This document shows, in pieces, positions 7,244 through 16,044 of a stretch of 18,968 nucleotides of DNA. Made by a program: the position numbers and the translations under genes. Position 1 is the first letter of the stretch; each line of letters opens with the position of its first letter. The DNA comes from Actinomycetota bacterium (lineage in GTDB: Bacteria > Actinomycetota > Actinomycetes > S36-B12 > UBA5976): NCBI GenBank assembly GCA_947447095.1, contig CANFIL010000009.1:1-18968 (forward strand), written 5' to 3'. The notes beneath the pieces were generated by a model. It saw only the letters and a program-made list of their open reading frames with translations, searched no databases and had not been told where the DNA came from.

Positions 7244-9106
7244 GTGAGTGAAGAAGTAGAGACCGCCGAAGCCGGAACCGGCATCGGTCGCGTCCGCTTA
7301 GAGTTCACGCCTAGCGGCCAAGATGTTCGCGTTCCACCCGGTGTAACCGTGTTTGACGCAGCATCGTGGAATGGCCTTGCTATCGACTCAACATGTGGCG
7401 GACACGGCACATGTAAGAAGTGCAAGATCCAAATCCTTGAAGGCGAAGTTCCTGTCTCGCGTTTGGACATCCGTGCATTCTCACCTGAACAACTTGCCGA
7501 TGGCTGGCGCCTTGCATGTATGGCACGCGCAAACGGAAACCTCAAGGTAGATGTTCCGCCGCTATCCACTCGCCCTAAGGCTGCAACTGTTGGCGTCGGG
7601 CGCCAAGTAATTCTGCGCCCCGCAATTCAAAAGCGATACATCGAACTCACTGAACCAACGTTGTCGGACCAGCGCACAGACATCGAGCGCATTGCGGATG
7701 CACTCGATGACTTGAACGTCAATGCTGATCTCGCGGTACTTCGTACATTGCCAACAATCTTGCGTAAAGCAAACTTCCAGGTCACTGCAGTTATTTCTGA
7801 CGAAGATCTGATTGCGATTGAACCAGGGGACACATCGGCCGCTAATTACGCGGTTGCAATCGATCTGGGTACCACCACAGTTGTTGCAACTTTGCTAGAC
7901 CTTGGCACTGGAACTCCGGTTGCAGTGAAGTCGATGCTTAATAAGCAGCAACCATTTGGCGCAGATGTCATTTCTCGCATTTCGGCAACCATGATGGACC
8001 CAGAAGCATTGGGCATCATGCAGAATCTTGGCCTTGATACTTTGAACGAACTCATCGCAGAAGTGTGTGATGAAGCCGGTATCGAATCAACAAGCGTTTA
8101 CGAGACTGCGATTGCCGGTAACGCAACCATGATTCATTTGTTGCTCGGTGTTGATCCTGAGCCAATCGGTGTTGCACCGTTCATCATGGCCGTGAAGGAA
8201 TGGCCTGAATACACGGCTGAGCAAATTGGATTGGCTGTGCATCCTGGTGCGCGCACATATCTATTCCCAGCATTCGGTGCATACGTCGGTGGCGACATTG
8301 TTGCTGGCGTTCTTGCGACTGGTATGGACCGCGACAAGCGCGTTCGTTTGCTCATTGATGTCGGCACCAACTGCGAAATCGTGCTGTCAAATGGAGATCA
8401 GATTTTGACGACAGCAGCTCCTGCCGGTCCGGCCTTCGAAGCTGCTTCGATCGCTTGTGGCATGCGAGCTGCTGATGGCGCAGTAGAAGTTGTCCAAATC
8501 AAGGATGACGCATTGCATCTCGGCGTTATCGGAGACACCGAGCCTGTTGGATTGTGTGGTTCAGGACTTGTAGACGCGGTGTACGTGTTACATAAGTCTG
8601 GACTGCTTGATGACTCAGGGCGTTTCGTCAACGATGATGTTGCCGCCGAAATCGCTCCAAACCTTTCAAAGAATTTGATTACGCGCGAAGCTGGCGATCG
8701 TATCTTTGTCTTGCATTGGGCCGATGACGAACCTGCAGTGTTCCTATCGCAGCGCGATGTTCGCGAACTTCAGTTTGCAAAGGCGTCAATCGCAACTGGC
8801 TGGCGCATGTTGCTCGACGAAGTTGGCTTGAAGGACGATGACGTGCAGCAAGTTCTTCTTGCGGGCTCGTTTGGCTCGTACCTGTCTCCAGCTTCTGCTG
8901 TTGGCATTGGACTTGTTCCGAAGATGCCAGTTGTGCGAATCGTCAGCGCGGGTAACGTCGCAGGCGAAGGCGCCAAGATGGTTCTACTTTCATCAACCGA
9001 ACGAAGTGGTGCACAGACATTGCTTAATGAAGTTGAGTATGTAGAACTTTCTGATCGAGCCGATTTCCAAGAGAAGTTCGTTGTGGAGTTGGCGCTTCCT
9101 TCATGA
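7244..9106 (+). CDS. RACo-like corrinoid activation protein (2Fe-2S ferredoxin plus ASKHA ATPase)
   Basis: This 620-residue protein reduces corrinoid proteins that have slipped to the inactive Co(II) state, using ATP. An N-terminal plant-type ferredoxin domain (about 15-108) has C51, C57, C60 and C92 as the 2Fe-2S ligands (CGGHGTCKKC, then LACMA). A linker follows, then the actin-like ASKHA ATPase fold from about 200 with DLGTTT at 207-212 as the phosphate-binding loop, a second loop around IDVGTNCEI, and GLCGSGLVD and LLAGSFGSYL further on. The start is GTG with GAGCGAGG upstream. Its size and domain order match RACo and RamA-like activators, although RamA has two 4Fe-4S clusters and this has a 2Fe-2S. 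Its presence shows the operon runs a true corrinoid methyl transfer. The physiological reductant is unknown. Confidence 0.94.
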   Translation: MSEEVETAEAGTGIGRVRLEFTPSGQDVRVPPGVTVFDAASWNGLAIDSTCGGHGTCKKCKIQILEGEVPVSRLDIRAFSPEQLADGWRLACMARANGNLKVDVPPLSTRPKAATVGVGRQVILRPAIQKRYIELTEPTLSDQRTDIERIADALDDLNVNADLAVLRTLPTILRKANFQVTAVISDEDLIAIEPGDTSAANYAVAIDLGTTTVVATLLDLGTGTPVAVKSMLNKQQPFGADVISRISATMMDPEALGIMQNLGLDTLNELIAEVCDEAGIESTSVYETAIAGNATMIHLLLGVDPEPIGVAPFIMAVKEWPEYTAEQIGLAVHPGARTYLFPAFGAYVGGDIVAGVLATGMDRDKRVRLLIDVGTNCEIVLSNGDQILTTAAPAGPAFEAASIACGMRAADGAVEVVQIKDDALHLGVIGDTEPVGLCGSGLVDAVYVLHKSGLLDDSGRFVNDDVAAEIAPNLSKNLITREAGDRIFVLHWADDEPAVFLSQRDVRELQFAKASIATGWRMLLDEVGLKDDDVQQVLLAGSFGSYLSPASAVGIGLVPKMPVVRIVSAGNVAGEGAKMVLLSSTERSGAQTLLNEVEYVELSDRADFQEKFVVELALPS

Positions 9107-9693
9107 GCACTGCAGTAATCGCATGTGGCGCACTGTCGGGCCACATTCTCGACATCGTCGAGCGAAACGACCTCGAAGTAACGATCGAGTCGATCGAGCC
9201 GTTGTTCCACAATCAGCCAACAGAAATTGCTCCGGCTGTTGAGGATGCCATTAAGCGACTACAGCCGACGCACTCCAAGATTGCCATTGCCTACGCAGAC
9301 TGCGGAACGTATGGCGAACTTGATTCGGTGTGTGAGTACTACGGCATTCCACGCCTTGAAGGCGAGACTTGCTATGACGTGTTTGCCACGGCCGAGCGGA
9401 TTCGTGAAGAATTCGAAGCCATCCCAGGCACATATGTTTTGACCGATTACCTCGTGAAGTCATTTCGACGAAGCGTCATTCAAGAACTTGGCTTAGATCG
9501 CTATCCACACTTGCGTGACGATTACTTCCATTCGTACGAGCGCCTGTTGTGGCTGACACAGCGCCAAACCCCAGAATTACTGCGCGCAGCGCAAGAAGCC
9601 AGTGAACTTATCTCGCTACCTCTTGAAATTGTCCATGTCGGAGATCAACACTTAGAGAAGCAATTGCTCGCACTCATCGAGGAGTCAGCGTGA
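9103..9693 (+). CDS. DUF1638 domain protein, function unknown
   Basis: This 196-residue protein carries the marks of the DUF1638 family: VIACGAL near the start, the IEPLFHNQPTEI segment at 31-42, YADCGTYG at 64-71 and LEGETCYDVF at 85-94. Four conserved-looking cysteines (C8, C67, C77, C90) and nearby acids could bind a metal or cluster, but this is a guess. No signal peptide or membrane segment is seen, so it should be cytosolic. As I recall, members of the family often sit in gene clusters for corrinoid-dependent methylamine use, and here it overlaps the RACo-like gene by ATGA and the formate dehydrogenase gene by GTGA. A role in handling or recharging the corrinoid or its methyltransferase is plausible but unproven. 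Confidence 0.85.
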   Translation: MSTAVIACGALSGHILDIVERNDLEVTIESIEPLFHNQPTEIAPAVEDAIKRLQPTHSKIAIAYADCGTYGELDSVCEYYGIPRLEGETCYDVFATAERIREEFEAIPGTYVLTDYLVKSFRRSVIQELGLDRYPHLRDDYFHSYERLLWLTQRQTPELLRAAQEASELISLPLEIVHVGDQHLEKQLLALIEESA

Positions 9694-10148
9694 CCACCTA
9701 TTCGCAAGACATGTTGATCGGTGAGTTGTCTCGCTTGTCAGAACACAAGCCAGGCGTCATGCAGGCTCTGCAGCGAACCCAAGAGTTACTCGGTTACGTA
9801 CCTGACACTGCTCTTGATGTTGTAGCTGATGTGTGCAACGTTTCGCGCGCTGAGGTGTACGGCGTGCTCACGTTTTACAGCGACTTCCGCCGAAACGCAC
9901 CTGCCGATGTCATCGTCAAAGTATGTGTGGCTGAAAGCTGTCAGTCTGTTGGAAGTCGAGAGCTCGTTGACGATCTGCATCGTGAAGGTTTCGACGTTCA
10001 CACTGGAACGGTACGTGATGGCATCGCTTGCGAACAGACATTCTGTTTGGGTAACTGCGCGCTTTCGCCTGCAGCAATGATCAACGGTAAGCCACTTGGT
10101 CGTGCAACTGCAGCATCGATTCTTGCAGCAGCAAAGGCGGCCAAGTAA
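9690..10148 (+). CDS. fdsG: NAD-dependent formate dehydrogenase gamma subunit (NuoE-like)
   Basis: This is the small 2Fe-2S subunit of a soluble NAD-linked formate dehydrogenase, related to NuoE of complex I. The 152-residue product has a helical N-terminal part and a thioredoxin-like domain whose cluster ligands are C79, C84, C119 and C123 (VCVAESC, then FCLGNC). The start is GTG overlapping the previous stop (GTGA), with GAGGAG upstream. It passes electrons between the alpha and beta subunits. The order G-B-A-D with an FDH-type alpha subunit, and the absence of other Nuo genes, separates it from complex I. Confidence 0.95.
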   Translation: MTTYSQDMLIGELSRLSEHKPGVMQALQRTQELLGYVPDTALDVVADVCNVSRAEVYGVLTFYSDFRRNAPADVIVKVCVAESCQSVGSRELVDDLHREGFDVHTGTVRDGIACEQTFCLGNCALSPAAMINGKPLGRATAASILAAAKAAK

Positions 10149-11692
10149 TGACGAAGATTTATATTCCACGTGATTCAGCAGCGCTTTCGGTGGGTGCCGA
10201 TCAGGTTGCAGACGAGTTCGCCCGCCTCGTTCGTGAGCGCGGACTTGACGCACAGATTGTGCGCACCGGTTCACGTGGCATGCTCTGGCTTGAGCCACTT
10301 GTTGAGGTAGAAACTGCAAACGGCCGTGTGGGTTATTCAAACGTTTCGTCTGCAGTGGTCACCGATCTGCTTGATGCAGGAATTCTGGAAGGCGCTGCGC
10401 ATTACAGCAACATCGGAATTGTTGATCAACACGAATGGTTAACCAAGCAACAACGTGTGACTTTTGCTCGCGTTGGCATCATTGATCCCATCTCGCTCAG
10501 TGATTACGAAGCTCATGGCGGACTTGTTGGGTTGCGCAAGGCACTTTCGATGAGCAGCGAGGCAATAGTCGACCAAGTAACTGAGTCGGGCCTTCGTGGT
10601 CGTGGCGGCGCTGGTTTTCCCGCTGGTATCAAGTGGAAGACTGTGCTTGGTGCTGAGGCTGGCCAGAAATACATCTGCTGCAATGCGGATGAAGGCGATA
10701 GCGGAACATTTGCTGACCGTATGTTGATGGAAGGCGATCCATTCACTCTCATCGAAGGAATGGCCATTGCTGGAATCGCAGTTGGTGCGACCAAGGGCTA
10801 CATCTATATACGAAGTGAATACCCACACGCAATCGAAACAATGAACCAAGCCATTGAGGTTGCTACCGCTGCTGGAGTACTTGGTGATTCTGTGTGTGGC
10901 TCAACCAAGGCATTCACGCTGGAAGTTCGCCCAGGTGCCGGCTCGTATGTCTGTGGTGAAGAAACCGCCATGCTCGAGAGTCTCGAAGGAAAGCGCGGCA
11001 TGGTTCGTCCTAAGCCTCCGATTCCAGCGTTGGTTGGTTTGTATGGCAAACCCACGGTCATTAATAACGTCATGACTCTTTCTGCAGTGCCCATGGTTCT
11101 TGCAGATGGAGCCGCGGCCTATCAAGCACTTGGTCATGAAAAGTCTCGTGGTACTCAGGTATTCCAGCTCGCAGGAAACATTGCCCAAGGCGGAATTGTT
11201 GAACTCGCATTTGGCGTAACTCTTGGTGAACTCGTCGATGGCTACGGTGGTGGAACGCGCTCGGGACACCCAGTGAAGACCGTTCAAATCGGTGGACCAC
11301 TAGGCGCCTACATGGGCACTGATGCATGGGATGTAGCCATGGCCTACGAGTCACTTGCAGCAGCCGGTGGCATGCTCGGTCACGGCGGAATTGTGGTCTT
11401 TGATGATTCGGTCAACATGGCAAAGCAGGCTCGCTTCGCGATGGAATTCTGTGCCGAAGAATCGTGTGGAAAGTGCACACCGTGTCGTATCGGTTCTACG
11501 CGTGGCGTTGAAGTTATCGACCGTATCGTTGCAGGTGTAGACCAGTCCAAGAATCTCGAACTTCTCGAAGACCTTTGCGAGACGATGACCGATGGTTCGC
11601 TGTGTGCAATGGGTGGCTTGACGCCACTACCTGTGCGCAGTGCCTTGAAGTTATTCCCCGCAGACTTTGGAATCAGTGGAGGCAAGTCATGA
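10148..11692 (+). CDS. fdsB: NAD-dependent formate dehydrogenase beta subunit (NuoF-like, FMN and 4Fe-4S)
   Basis: This 514-residue subunit holds the NAD site. It begins with a thioredoxin-like region of roughly 95 residues, the FdsB equivalent of a NuoE-like fold fused to NuoF. The FMN/NADH domain starts with GLRGRGGAGFPAG (GRGGAGFPAG at 151-160), and the NuoF-typical YICCNADEGDSGTFADR follows at 175-191. The 4Fe-4S cluster ligands are C440, C443, C446 and C486. The length is normal for FdsB. The start overlaps fdsG (TAATG) and the end overlaps fdsA (ATGA). It should reduce NAD+ with electrons from formate in the cytoplasm. Confidence 0.96.
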   Translation: MTKIYIPRDSAALSVGADQVADEFARLVRERGLDAQIVRTGSRGMLWLEPLVEVETANGRVGYSNVSSAVVTDLLDAGILEGAAHYSNIGIVDQHEWLTKQQRVTFARVGIIDPISLSDYEAHGGLVGLRKALSMSSEAIVDQVTESGLRGRGGAGFPAGIKWKTVLGAEAGQKYICCNADEGDSGTFADRMLMEGDPFTLIEGMAIAGIAVGATKGYIYIRSEYPHAIETMNQAIEVATAAGVLGDSVCGSTKAFTLEVRPGAGSYVCGEETAMLESLEGKRGMVRPKPPIPALVGLYGKPTVINNVMTLSAVPMVLADGAAAYQALGHEKSRGTQVFQLAGNIAQGGIVELAFGVTLGELVDGYGGGTRSGHPVKTVQIGGPLGAYMGTDAWDVAMAYESLAAAGGMLGHGGIVVFDDSVNMAKQARFAMEFCAEESCGKCTPCRIGSTRGVEVIDRIVAGVDQSKNLELLEDLCETMTDGSLCAMGGLTPLPVRSALKLFPADFGISGGKS

Positions 11693-14532
11693 CATCGCTG
11701 TCAGAGAATCTCAAATACGTGCGATCGGGTATCGGTGAACCAGATTACGGAACACCAGCAAGCACATCCGAAGAGCTCGTCAGTGTCACGATCGATGGCA
11801 TCACTCGCCAAGTAGCCGCAGGCACGTCCGTCATGCGTGCAGCTGGCGAACAGGGCTGTTCAATCCCGAAGTTATGTGCAACTGATTCACTGGAACCCTT
11901 TGGTTCCTGTCGTATGTGTGTTGTCGAAATCGATGGTCGTCGCGGAACTCCTGCGTCATGCACCACCCCTGTTGAAGACGGCATGGTTGTTCGTACGCAG
12001 ACCGCAAAGGTCGCCAAGCTTCGCCGCAATGTGATGGAGCTCTACATCTCGGATCATCCACTTGATTGCTTGACCTGTCCCGCAAATGGTGACTGTGAAC
12101 TTCAGGAAATGGCTGGCGTTGTTGGCCTGCGCGATGTTCGTTATGGCTACGAAGGTGAAAACCACCTCGAAGAGCCAAAGGATTCATCCAATCCATACTT
12201 TGAATTCGATGGCAGCAAGTGCATCGTGTGTAATCGTTGCGTTCGCGCATGTGACGAGGTCCAGGGAACTTTGGCACTCACAATCGAAGGGCGTGGCTTT
12301 AATTCCAAGGTCAGTCCTGGTGGCTTGAACTTTTTATCGAGCGAATGTGTGTCGTGTGGTGCGTGTGTCCAGGCCTGCCCAACGTCAACATTGCAAGAAA
12401 AGTCTGTCATCGAACTTGGCATGCCAACTCGTACGGTTCAAACGACCTGTGCGTACTGTGGCGTCGGCTGTTCATTCAATGCCGAGCTTCGTGGTGATGA
12501 ACTTATTCGCATGGTGCCAGCAAAGAATGGTGGCGCCAACGAGGGTCACTCTTGTGTCAAGGGACGCTTCGCTTGGGGTTATGCATCGCATAAGGATCGC
12601 GTTACAACACCAATGATTCGCGAGTCCATCAAGGACGAATGGACTGTTGTGTCATGGGAAGAAGCGATCGGTTACGCAGCCACGAAGTTCAAGGAAATTC
12701 AGGCTAAGTACGGCGACAACTCAATTGGTGGCGTGACATCTTCACGTTGCACTAATGAAGAAATCTTCGTCGTGCAAAAAATGATCCGCGCTGCATTCGG
12801 AAACAACAACGTTGATACCTGTGCTCGCGTATGTCACTCGCCAACTGGTTTCGGTTTGAGCTCAACGTTTGGTACTTCAGCAGGAACCCAGGACTTCAAG
12901 TCAGTCGCTAAGTCTGACGCAATCATGGTCATTGGTGCGAACCCGACGGATGCCCACCCGGTATTTGGTTCACGTTTGAAGAAGCGCATTCGCGAAGGTG
13001 CAAACCTGATCGTGGTTGATCCTCGCAAGACGGATCTTGTGAAGTCAGCTCACATCGAAGCTGATTACCACTTGCAGTTGCAGCCAGGCACAAACGTTGC
13101 AGTGATCAACGCTCTTGGTCACGTCGTTGTGACCGAAGGCTTGGTTGATGAGGCATTTGTTAACGAGCGTTGTGACCGTGCCGCATTTGATCGCTGGGCC
13201 GCTTTCATTGCACTTCCAGAAAACAGCCCAGAGGTTGTGGAAGCACAGTCTGGCGTTCCTGCCCAGGCAATTCGTGAAGCCGCACGTTTGTTCGCCGCCG
13301 CCAAGAACGGTGCGATCTACTACGGACTTGGTGTTACAGAACATAGCCAGGGTTCAACCATGGTTATGGGTATGGCAAACCTGGCCATGGCAACTGGCAA
13401 CATCGGTCGCGATGGTGTCGGTGTGAACCCATTGCGTGGCCAGAACAACGTTCAGGGTTCATGCGACATGGGTTCATTCCCGCACGAACTTTCGGGTTAC
13501 CGTCACATCTCGGACAACGCAGTGCGCGAACAGTTCGAGACGCTGTGGGACGTGAAGTTGATGGCCGAACCTGGCATGCGTATTCCAAACATGTTGGACA
13601 ACGCTGTCTCCGGTGAATTCCGCGGCATGTTTGTCCACGGCGAAGACATCGCTCAGTCTGATCCAAATACCAAGCACGTTATGCACGCGCTTGAATCGAT
13701 GGATCTGGTCGTCGTTCAGGACTTGTTCCTCAACGAGACCGCTGCGTTTGCGCACGTGTTCTTGCCGGGCACTTCCTTCCTTGAAAAGGATGGAACATTT
13801 ACCAATGCCGAGCGACGCATCAACCGAGTGCGCCCAGTCATGGCTGCCAAGAATGGCAAGCAGGAATGGGAAATCGTTTCTGAACTTGCAACTGCCATGG
13901 GTTACGCAATGCACTACGACAACGCAGCCCAGATTATGGACGAAATCGCGAGCATCACTCCAACATTTGCAAACGTCAGTTTTGAGTTGCTCGATCGTGT
14001 TGGCAGCTTGCAGTGGCCAGTGAACGAGAAAGCGCCTTCAGGTACGCCAATCATGCACGTGGACGGTTTCGTACGCGGTGAAGGCATGTTTGTCGAGACA
14101 CCTTTCGTTCCAACAGATGAGCGCGCAAACCGAAAGTTCCCGCTGCTTTTGACGACAGGTCGTGTCCTGAGCCAGTACAACGTCGGTGCGCAAACCCGAC
14201 GTACGGAAAACTCCACGTGGCATCCAGAAGATATTTTGGAAATCCATGAGGCTGATGCGTTGATGCGTGGCATCACAGACGGAATGAAGGTTGCTATTTC
14301 GAGCCGAATCGGTGAAACAATCCTGAAGGCTCAGGTAAGCGAACGAGTACCGGCTGGCGTGGTTTACACGACGTTCCACCATCCACTGAGTGGCGCAAAC
14401 GTGATCACAACTGAATTCAACGACTGGGCAACAAACTGTCCAGAATACAAAGTCACTGCAGTTGAGATTCGTCCCGCAGATTCAAGCGCTGACTCCGTGA
14501 ACACTCTCGATGATGTTTTGATGAAGGCCTAG
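11689..14532 (+). CDS. fdsA: NAD-dependent formate dehydrogenase alpha subunit (Mo-bis-MGD, Cys type)
   Basis: FdsA is the catalytic subunit that oxidises formate to CO2. The 947-residue protein begins with a NuoG-like part: 2Fe-2S ligands C63, C74, C77, C91, then a His-Cys 4Fe-4S site (H123, C127, C130, C136). Two ferredoxin-type 4Fe-4S motifs follow (C178, C181, C184, C188 and C220, C223, C226, C230). The molybdopterin domain has its own cluster at C254, C257, C261 and C289. The active-site pair is C382-H383 in ARVCHSPTG; a cysteine, not selenocysteine, binds molybdenum. The MGD-binding C-terminal domain with TTGRVLSQYN and ATNCPEYKVTAVEI is complete. I chose the ATG at 11689 because it overlaps the fdsB stop (ATGA); an upstream ATG at 11575 lies inside fdsB and adds 38 unrelated residues. 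Confidence 0.97.
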   Translation: MTSLSENLKYVRSGIGEPDYGTPASTSEELVSVTIDGITRQVAAGTSVMRAAGEQGCSIPKLCATDSLEPFGSCRMCVVEIDGRRGTPASCTTPVEDGMVVRTQTAKVAKLRRNVMELYISDHPLDCLTCPANGDCELQEMAGVVGLRDVRYGYEGENHLEEPKDSSNPYFEFDGSKCIVCNRCVRACDEVQGTLALTIEGRGFNSKVSPGGLNFLSSECVSCGACVQACPTSTLQEKSVIELGMPTRTVQTTCAYCGVGCSFNAELRGDELIRMVPAKNGGANEGHSCVKGRFAWGYASHKDRVTTPMIRESIKDEWTVVSWEEAIGYAATKFKEIQAKYGDNSIGGVTSSRCTNEEIFVVQKMIRAAFGNNNVDTCARVCHSPTGFGLSSTFGTSAGTQDFKSVAKSDAIMVIGANPTDAHPVFGSRLKKRIREGANLIVVDPRKTDLVKSAHIEADYHLQLQPGTNVAVINALGHVVVTEGLVDEAFVNERCDRAAFDRWAAFIALPENSPEVVEAQSGVPAQAIREAARLFAAAKNGAIYYGLGVTEHSQGSTMVMGMANLAMATGNIGRDGVGVNPLRGQNNVQGSCDMGSFPHELSGYRHISDNAVREQFETLWDVKLMAEPGMRIPNMLDNAVSGEFRGMFVHGEDIAQSDPNTKHVMHALESMDLVVVQDLFLNETAAFAHVFLPGTSFLEKDGTFTNAERRINRVRPVMAAKNGKQEWEIVSELATAMGYAMHYDNAAQIMDEIASITPTFANVSFELLDRVGSLQWPVNEKAPSGTPIMHVDGFVRGEGMFVETPFVPTDERANRKFPLLLTTGRVLSQYNVGAQTRRTENSTWHPEDILEIHEADALMRGITDGMKVAISSRIGETILKAQVSERVPAGVVYTTFHHPLSGANVITTEFNDWATNCPEYKVTAVEIRPADSSADSVNTLDDVLMKA

Positions 14533-14534
14533 GC

Positions 14535-14789
14535 ATGGATGTGAACGTCTTGATTCGCATGGCGGATCAGATCGAAAAGAACATGCCATTTGCGGGCAAC
14601 AAAGCAGAACTTGTTGCCACACATCTGGTGAAGTTCTGGACGCCTGTGATGCGCGCTGATCTCTATAAAGAAGTCACGTCGCGACCTACAGACTTTAGTC
14701 CTGTGATGTGTGAGGTCGTTGAGATCTTGCACTCCCAGGCCAATGCTGTGTTGCCATACGGCGGGCTCAAAGGGTCATCCGAAGCCTAA
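14535..14789 (+). CDS. fdsD: Formate dehydrogenase delta subunit
   Basis: FdsD is a small accessory subunit found at the end of soluble NAD-linked formate dehydrogenase operons, thought to help assembly or stability. The 84-residue product shows the family pattern LIRMADQIEKNM near the start and LVKFWTPVMRADLY in the middle. The ATG lies two bases after the fdsA stop, so translation is probably coupled. It is the last gene of the operon and is followed by a terminator. The C-terminal tail (about residues 68-84) has no clear motif. Confidence 0.92.
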   Translation: MDVNVLIRMADQIEKNMPFAGNKAELVATHLVKFWTPVMRADLYKEVTSRPTDFSPVMCEVVEILHSQANAVLPYGGLKGSSEA

Positions 14790-14790
14790 A

Positions 14791-14840
14791 AACGAACCAA
14801 CGCCCTTCTCACTTCGCGGTGAGTGGGGCGTTTGTTGTTA
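14791..14840. terminator. Bidirectional terminator between fdsD and moeA
   Basis: AACGCCC (14799-14805) pairs with GGGCGTT (14826-14832), and CTCAC (14808-14812) pairs with GTGAG (14819-14823), leaving a two-base internal mismatch and a 6-base loop. On the plus strand TGTTGTTA follows. On the minus strand GGTTCG then TTTTT follows. The two genes converge on it, so it can end both transcripts. Confidence 0.8.
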
Positions 14841-16001
14841 TGGGCGCCAGGGCAGTTCAAGCAAGCGAGCGTGAGTCACATCGACTCCTGGGCTGACCAC
14901 AGCAAAGGCATCGGCAAATGCTAGGCCGCGCAACATTGCAGACCCGCGGAACTCGGTAGGGGTAGCGATCGTCCCTGTCACTGTGACGGGCATGATGCGG
15001 GTGACTTTTGTGGTTTGCGGCTCGCTCAAAGTGATCGTGGCTAACGTTGGCAGTTCTCGACCTGTCATTTTCAACACGAGCGGTTGAACCAGCGTTGTAA
15101 ATGTGACAGCAGCCGCTAGGGGATTGCCGGGTAGGTTTGCGACGAACTGGCCACTGGGCAACAGCGCTAGGACGGCAGGATGCCCCGGTTTACTGTTGAC
15201 TTCATCAACCAACAGCTGCGCTCCGAGTTCATTCAAGGCTGGTCGAACAAAGTCACGTGGCCCGTGCGCAGATCCGCCGGTGATGACAATGATGTTGGCG
15301 CGTGATGCCGAAATAATCGAGAGCAATTCATTGAGTGCATCGTTGCTGCGATGTGTGCCTGTCGTTATTCCGCCGATGTATTCGACCCATGAAGGAATTT
15401 GTACCGAGAGCGAATCGCGGATTGCTCCGGGGTGAGAAATGCCAGAGGGGATGAGTTCATCGCCGGTCACAATGACATCGACGGTTGGTTGGTTGAACAC
15501 GGCAACCTGGTCATGGCCTGCCGATGCGGCAAGGCTGGCGATCACGGGGTTGATGTACGAGCGTGCACCCGCAACAAGATCGTTCAAGCGTGCTTCGTCG
15601 CCTGGTTCGCGAACGTTATTTCGATCAGGATTGAGAAGCGAGCCACTGATTATGCCGCCCTCGACAACCGCTGCTTCTTCTTGAATCACCATGTCAGTGC
15701 TTGCCGGAATGTGTGCACCTGTGCTGACTCGTAGCGCCTGGCCGTCAGCATACTCCGCGGTAAAGCCGCCTGCATGGACCTCGCCGACAATTGTCCAAGG
15801 TCCCTCGCCCCGCACGGCGTAGCCGTCCATCATTGAGGTGTGTGCCGGTGGGAGGTCAGACTTCGCTAACAGATCACTGGCCAAAATACGACCGATACTC
15901 GCACTTACTGGAACCGTTTCTGAAGGCCGTTCTTTGGCGAACATGTGGGCAATGAGCCGAGCATCGTCCCATTCAGGATTGTGCGTATCAACGGTAGCCA
16001 C
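14838..16001 (-). CDS. moeA: Molybdopterin molybdenumtransferase MoeA
   Basis: MoeA inserts molybdate into adenylated molybdopterin, the last common step of molybdenum-cofactor assembly. The 387-residue product has the domain-I signature MDGYAVRG at 58-65, the MoCF-like fold with VTGDEL at 178-183 and TGGSAHG at 241-247 (commonly TGGVSxG), KPGHP at 271-275 (commonly KPGKP) and LPGNPLAA at 290-297, then the C-terminal beta domain. The start is GTG at 15999-16001, with an AT-rich box six bases away and no ribosome binding site, so the mRNA may be leaderless. Placement next to the formate dehydrogenase operon suggests it supplies that enzyme. The small changes in the TGG and KPG motifs are noted but probably harmless. 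Confidence 0.94.
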   Translation of the reverse strand: MATVDTHNPEWDDARLIAHMFAKERPSETVPVSASIGRILASDLLAKSDLPPAHTSMMDGYAVRGEGPWTIVGEVHAGGFTAEYADGQALRVSTGAHIPASTDMVIQEEAAVVEGGIISGSLLNPDRNNVREPGDEARLNDLVAGARSYINPVIASLAASAGHDQVAVFNQPTVDVIVTGDELIPSGISHPGAIRDSLSVQIPSWVEYIGGITTGTHRSNDALNELLSIISASRANIIVITGGSAHGPRDFVRPALNELGAQLLVDEVNSKPGHPAVLALLPSGQFVANLPGNPLAAAVTFTTLVQPLVLKMTGRELPTLATITLSEPQTTKVTRIMPVTVTGTIATPTEFRGSAMLRGLAFADAFAVVSPGVDVTHARLLELPWRP

Positions 16002-16007
16002 GGGTCA

Positions 16008-16013
16008 AATCTA
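16008..16013 (-). promoter_or_regulatory. -10-like box for a leaderless moeA transcript
   Basis: On the minus strand TAGATT ends six bases before the GTG start of moeA. This is the spacing of a -10 element to a transcription start, so the mRNA could begin at the start codon. No ribosome binding site competes with this reading. No clear -35 is seen. Confidence 0.4.
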
Positions 16014-16044
16014 GCCTGAACAGGTGATGTGTAAGGCTTGGGCT

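Noticed and set aside
9786..10340. A 184-codon open frame on the minus strand
   Set aside because: It lies opposite fdsG and the start of fdsB, has no recognisable domain, and is a shadow of those genes.
9690..14532. Complex I subunits NuoE, NuoF, NuoG
   Set aside because: The third gene has the full Mo-bis-MGD domain with the active-site C382-H383, it is followed by fdsD, and fdhD and moeA are nearby; no other nuo genes are present.
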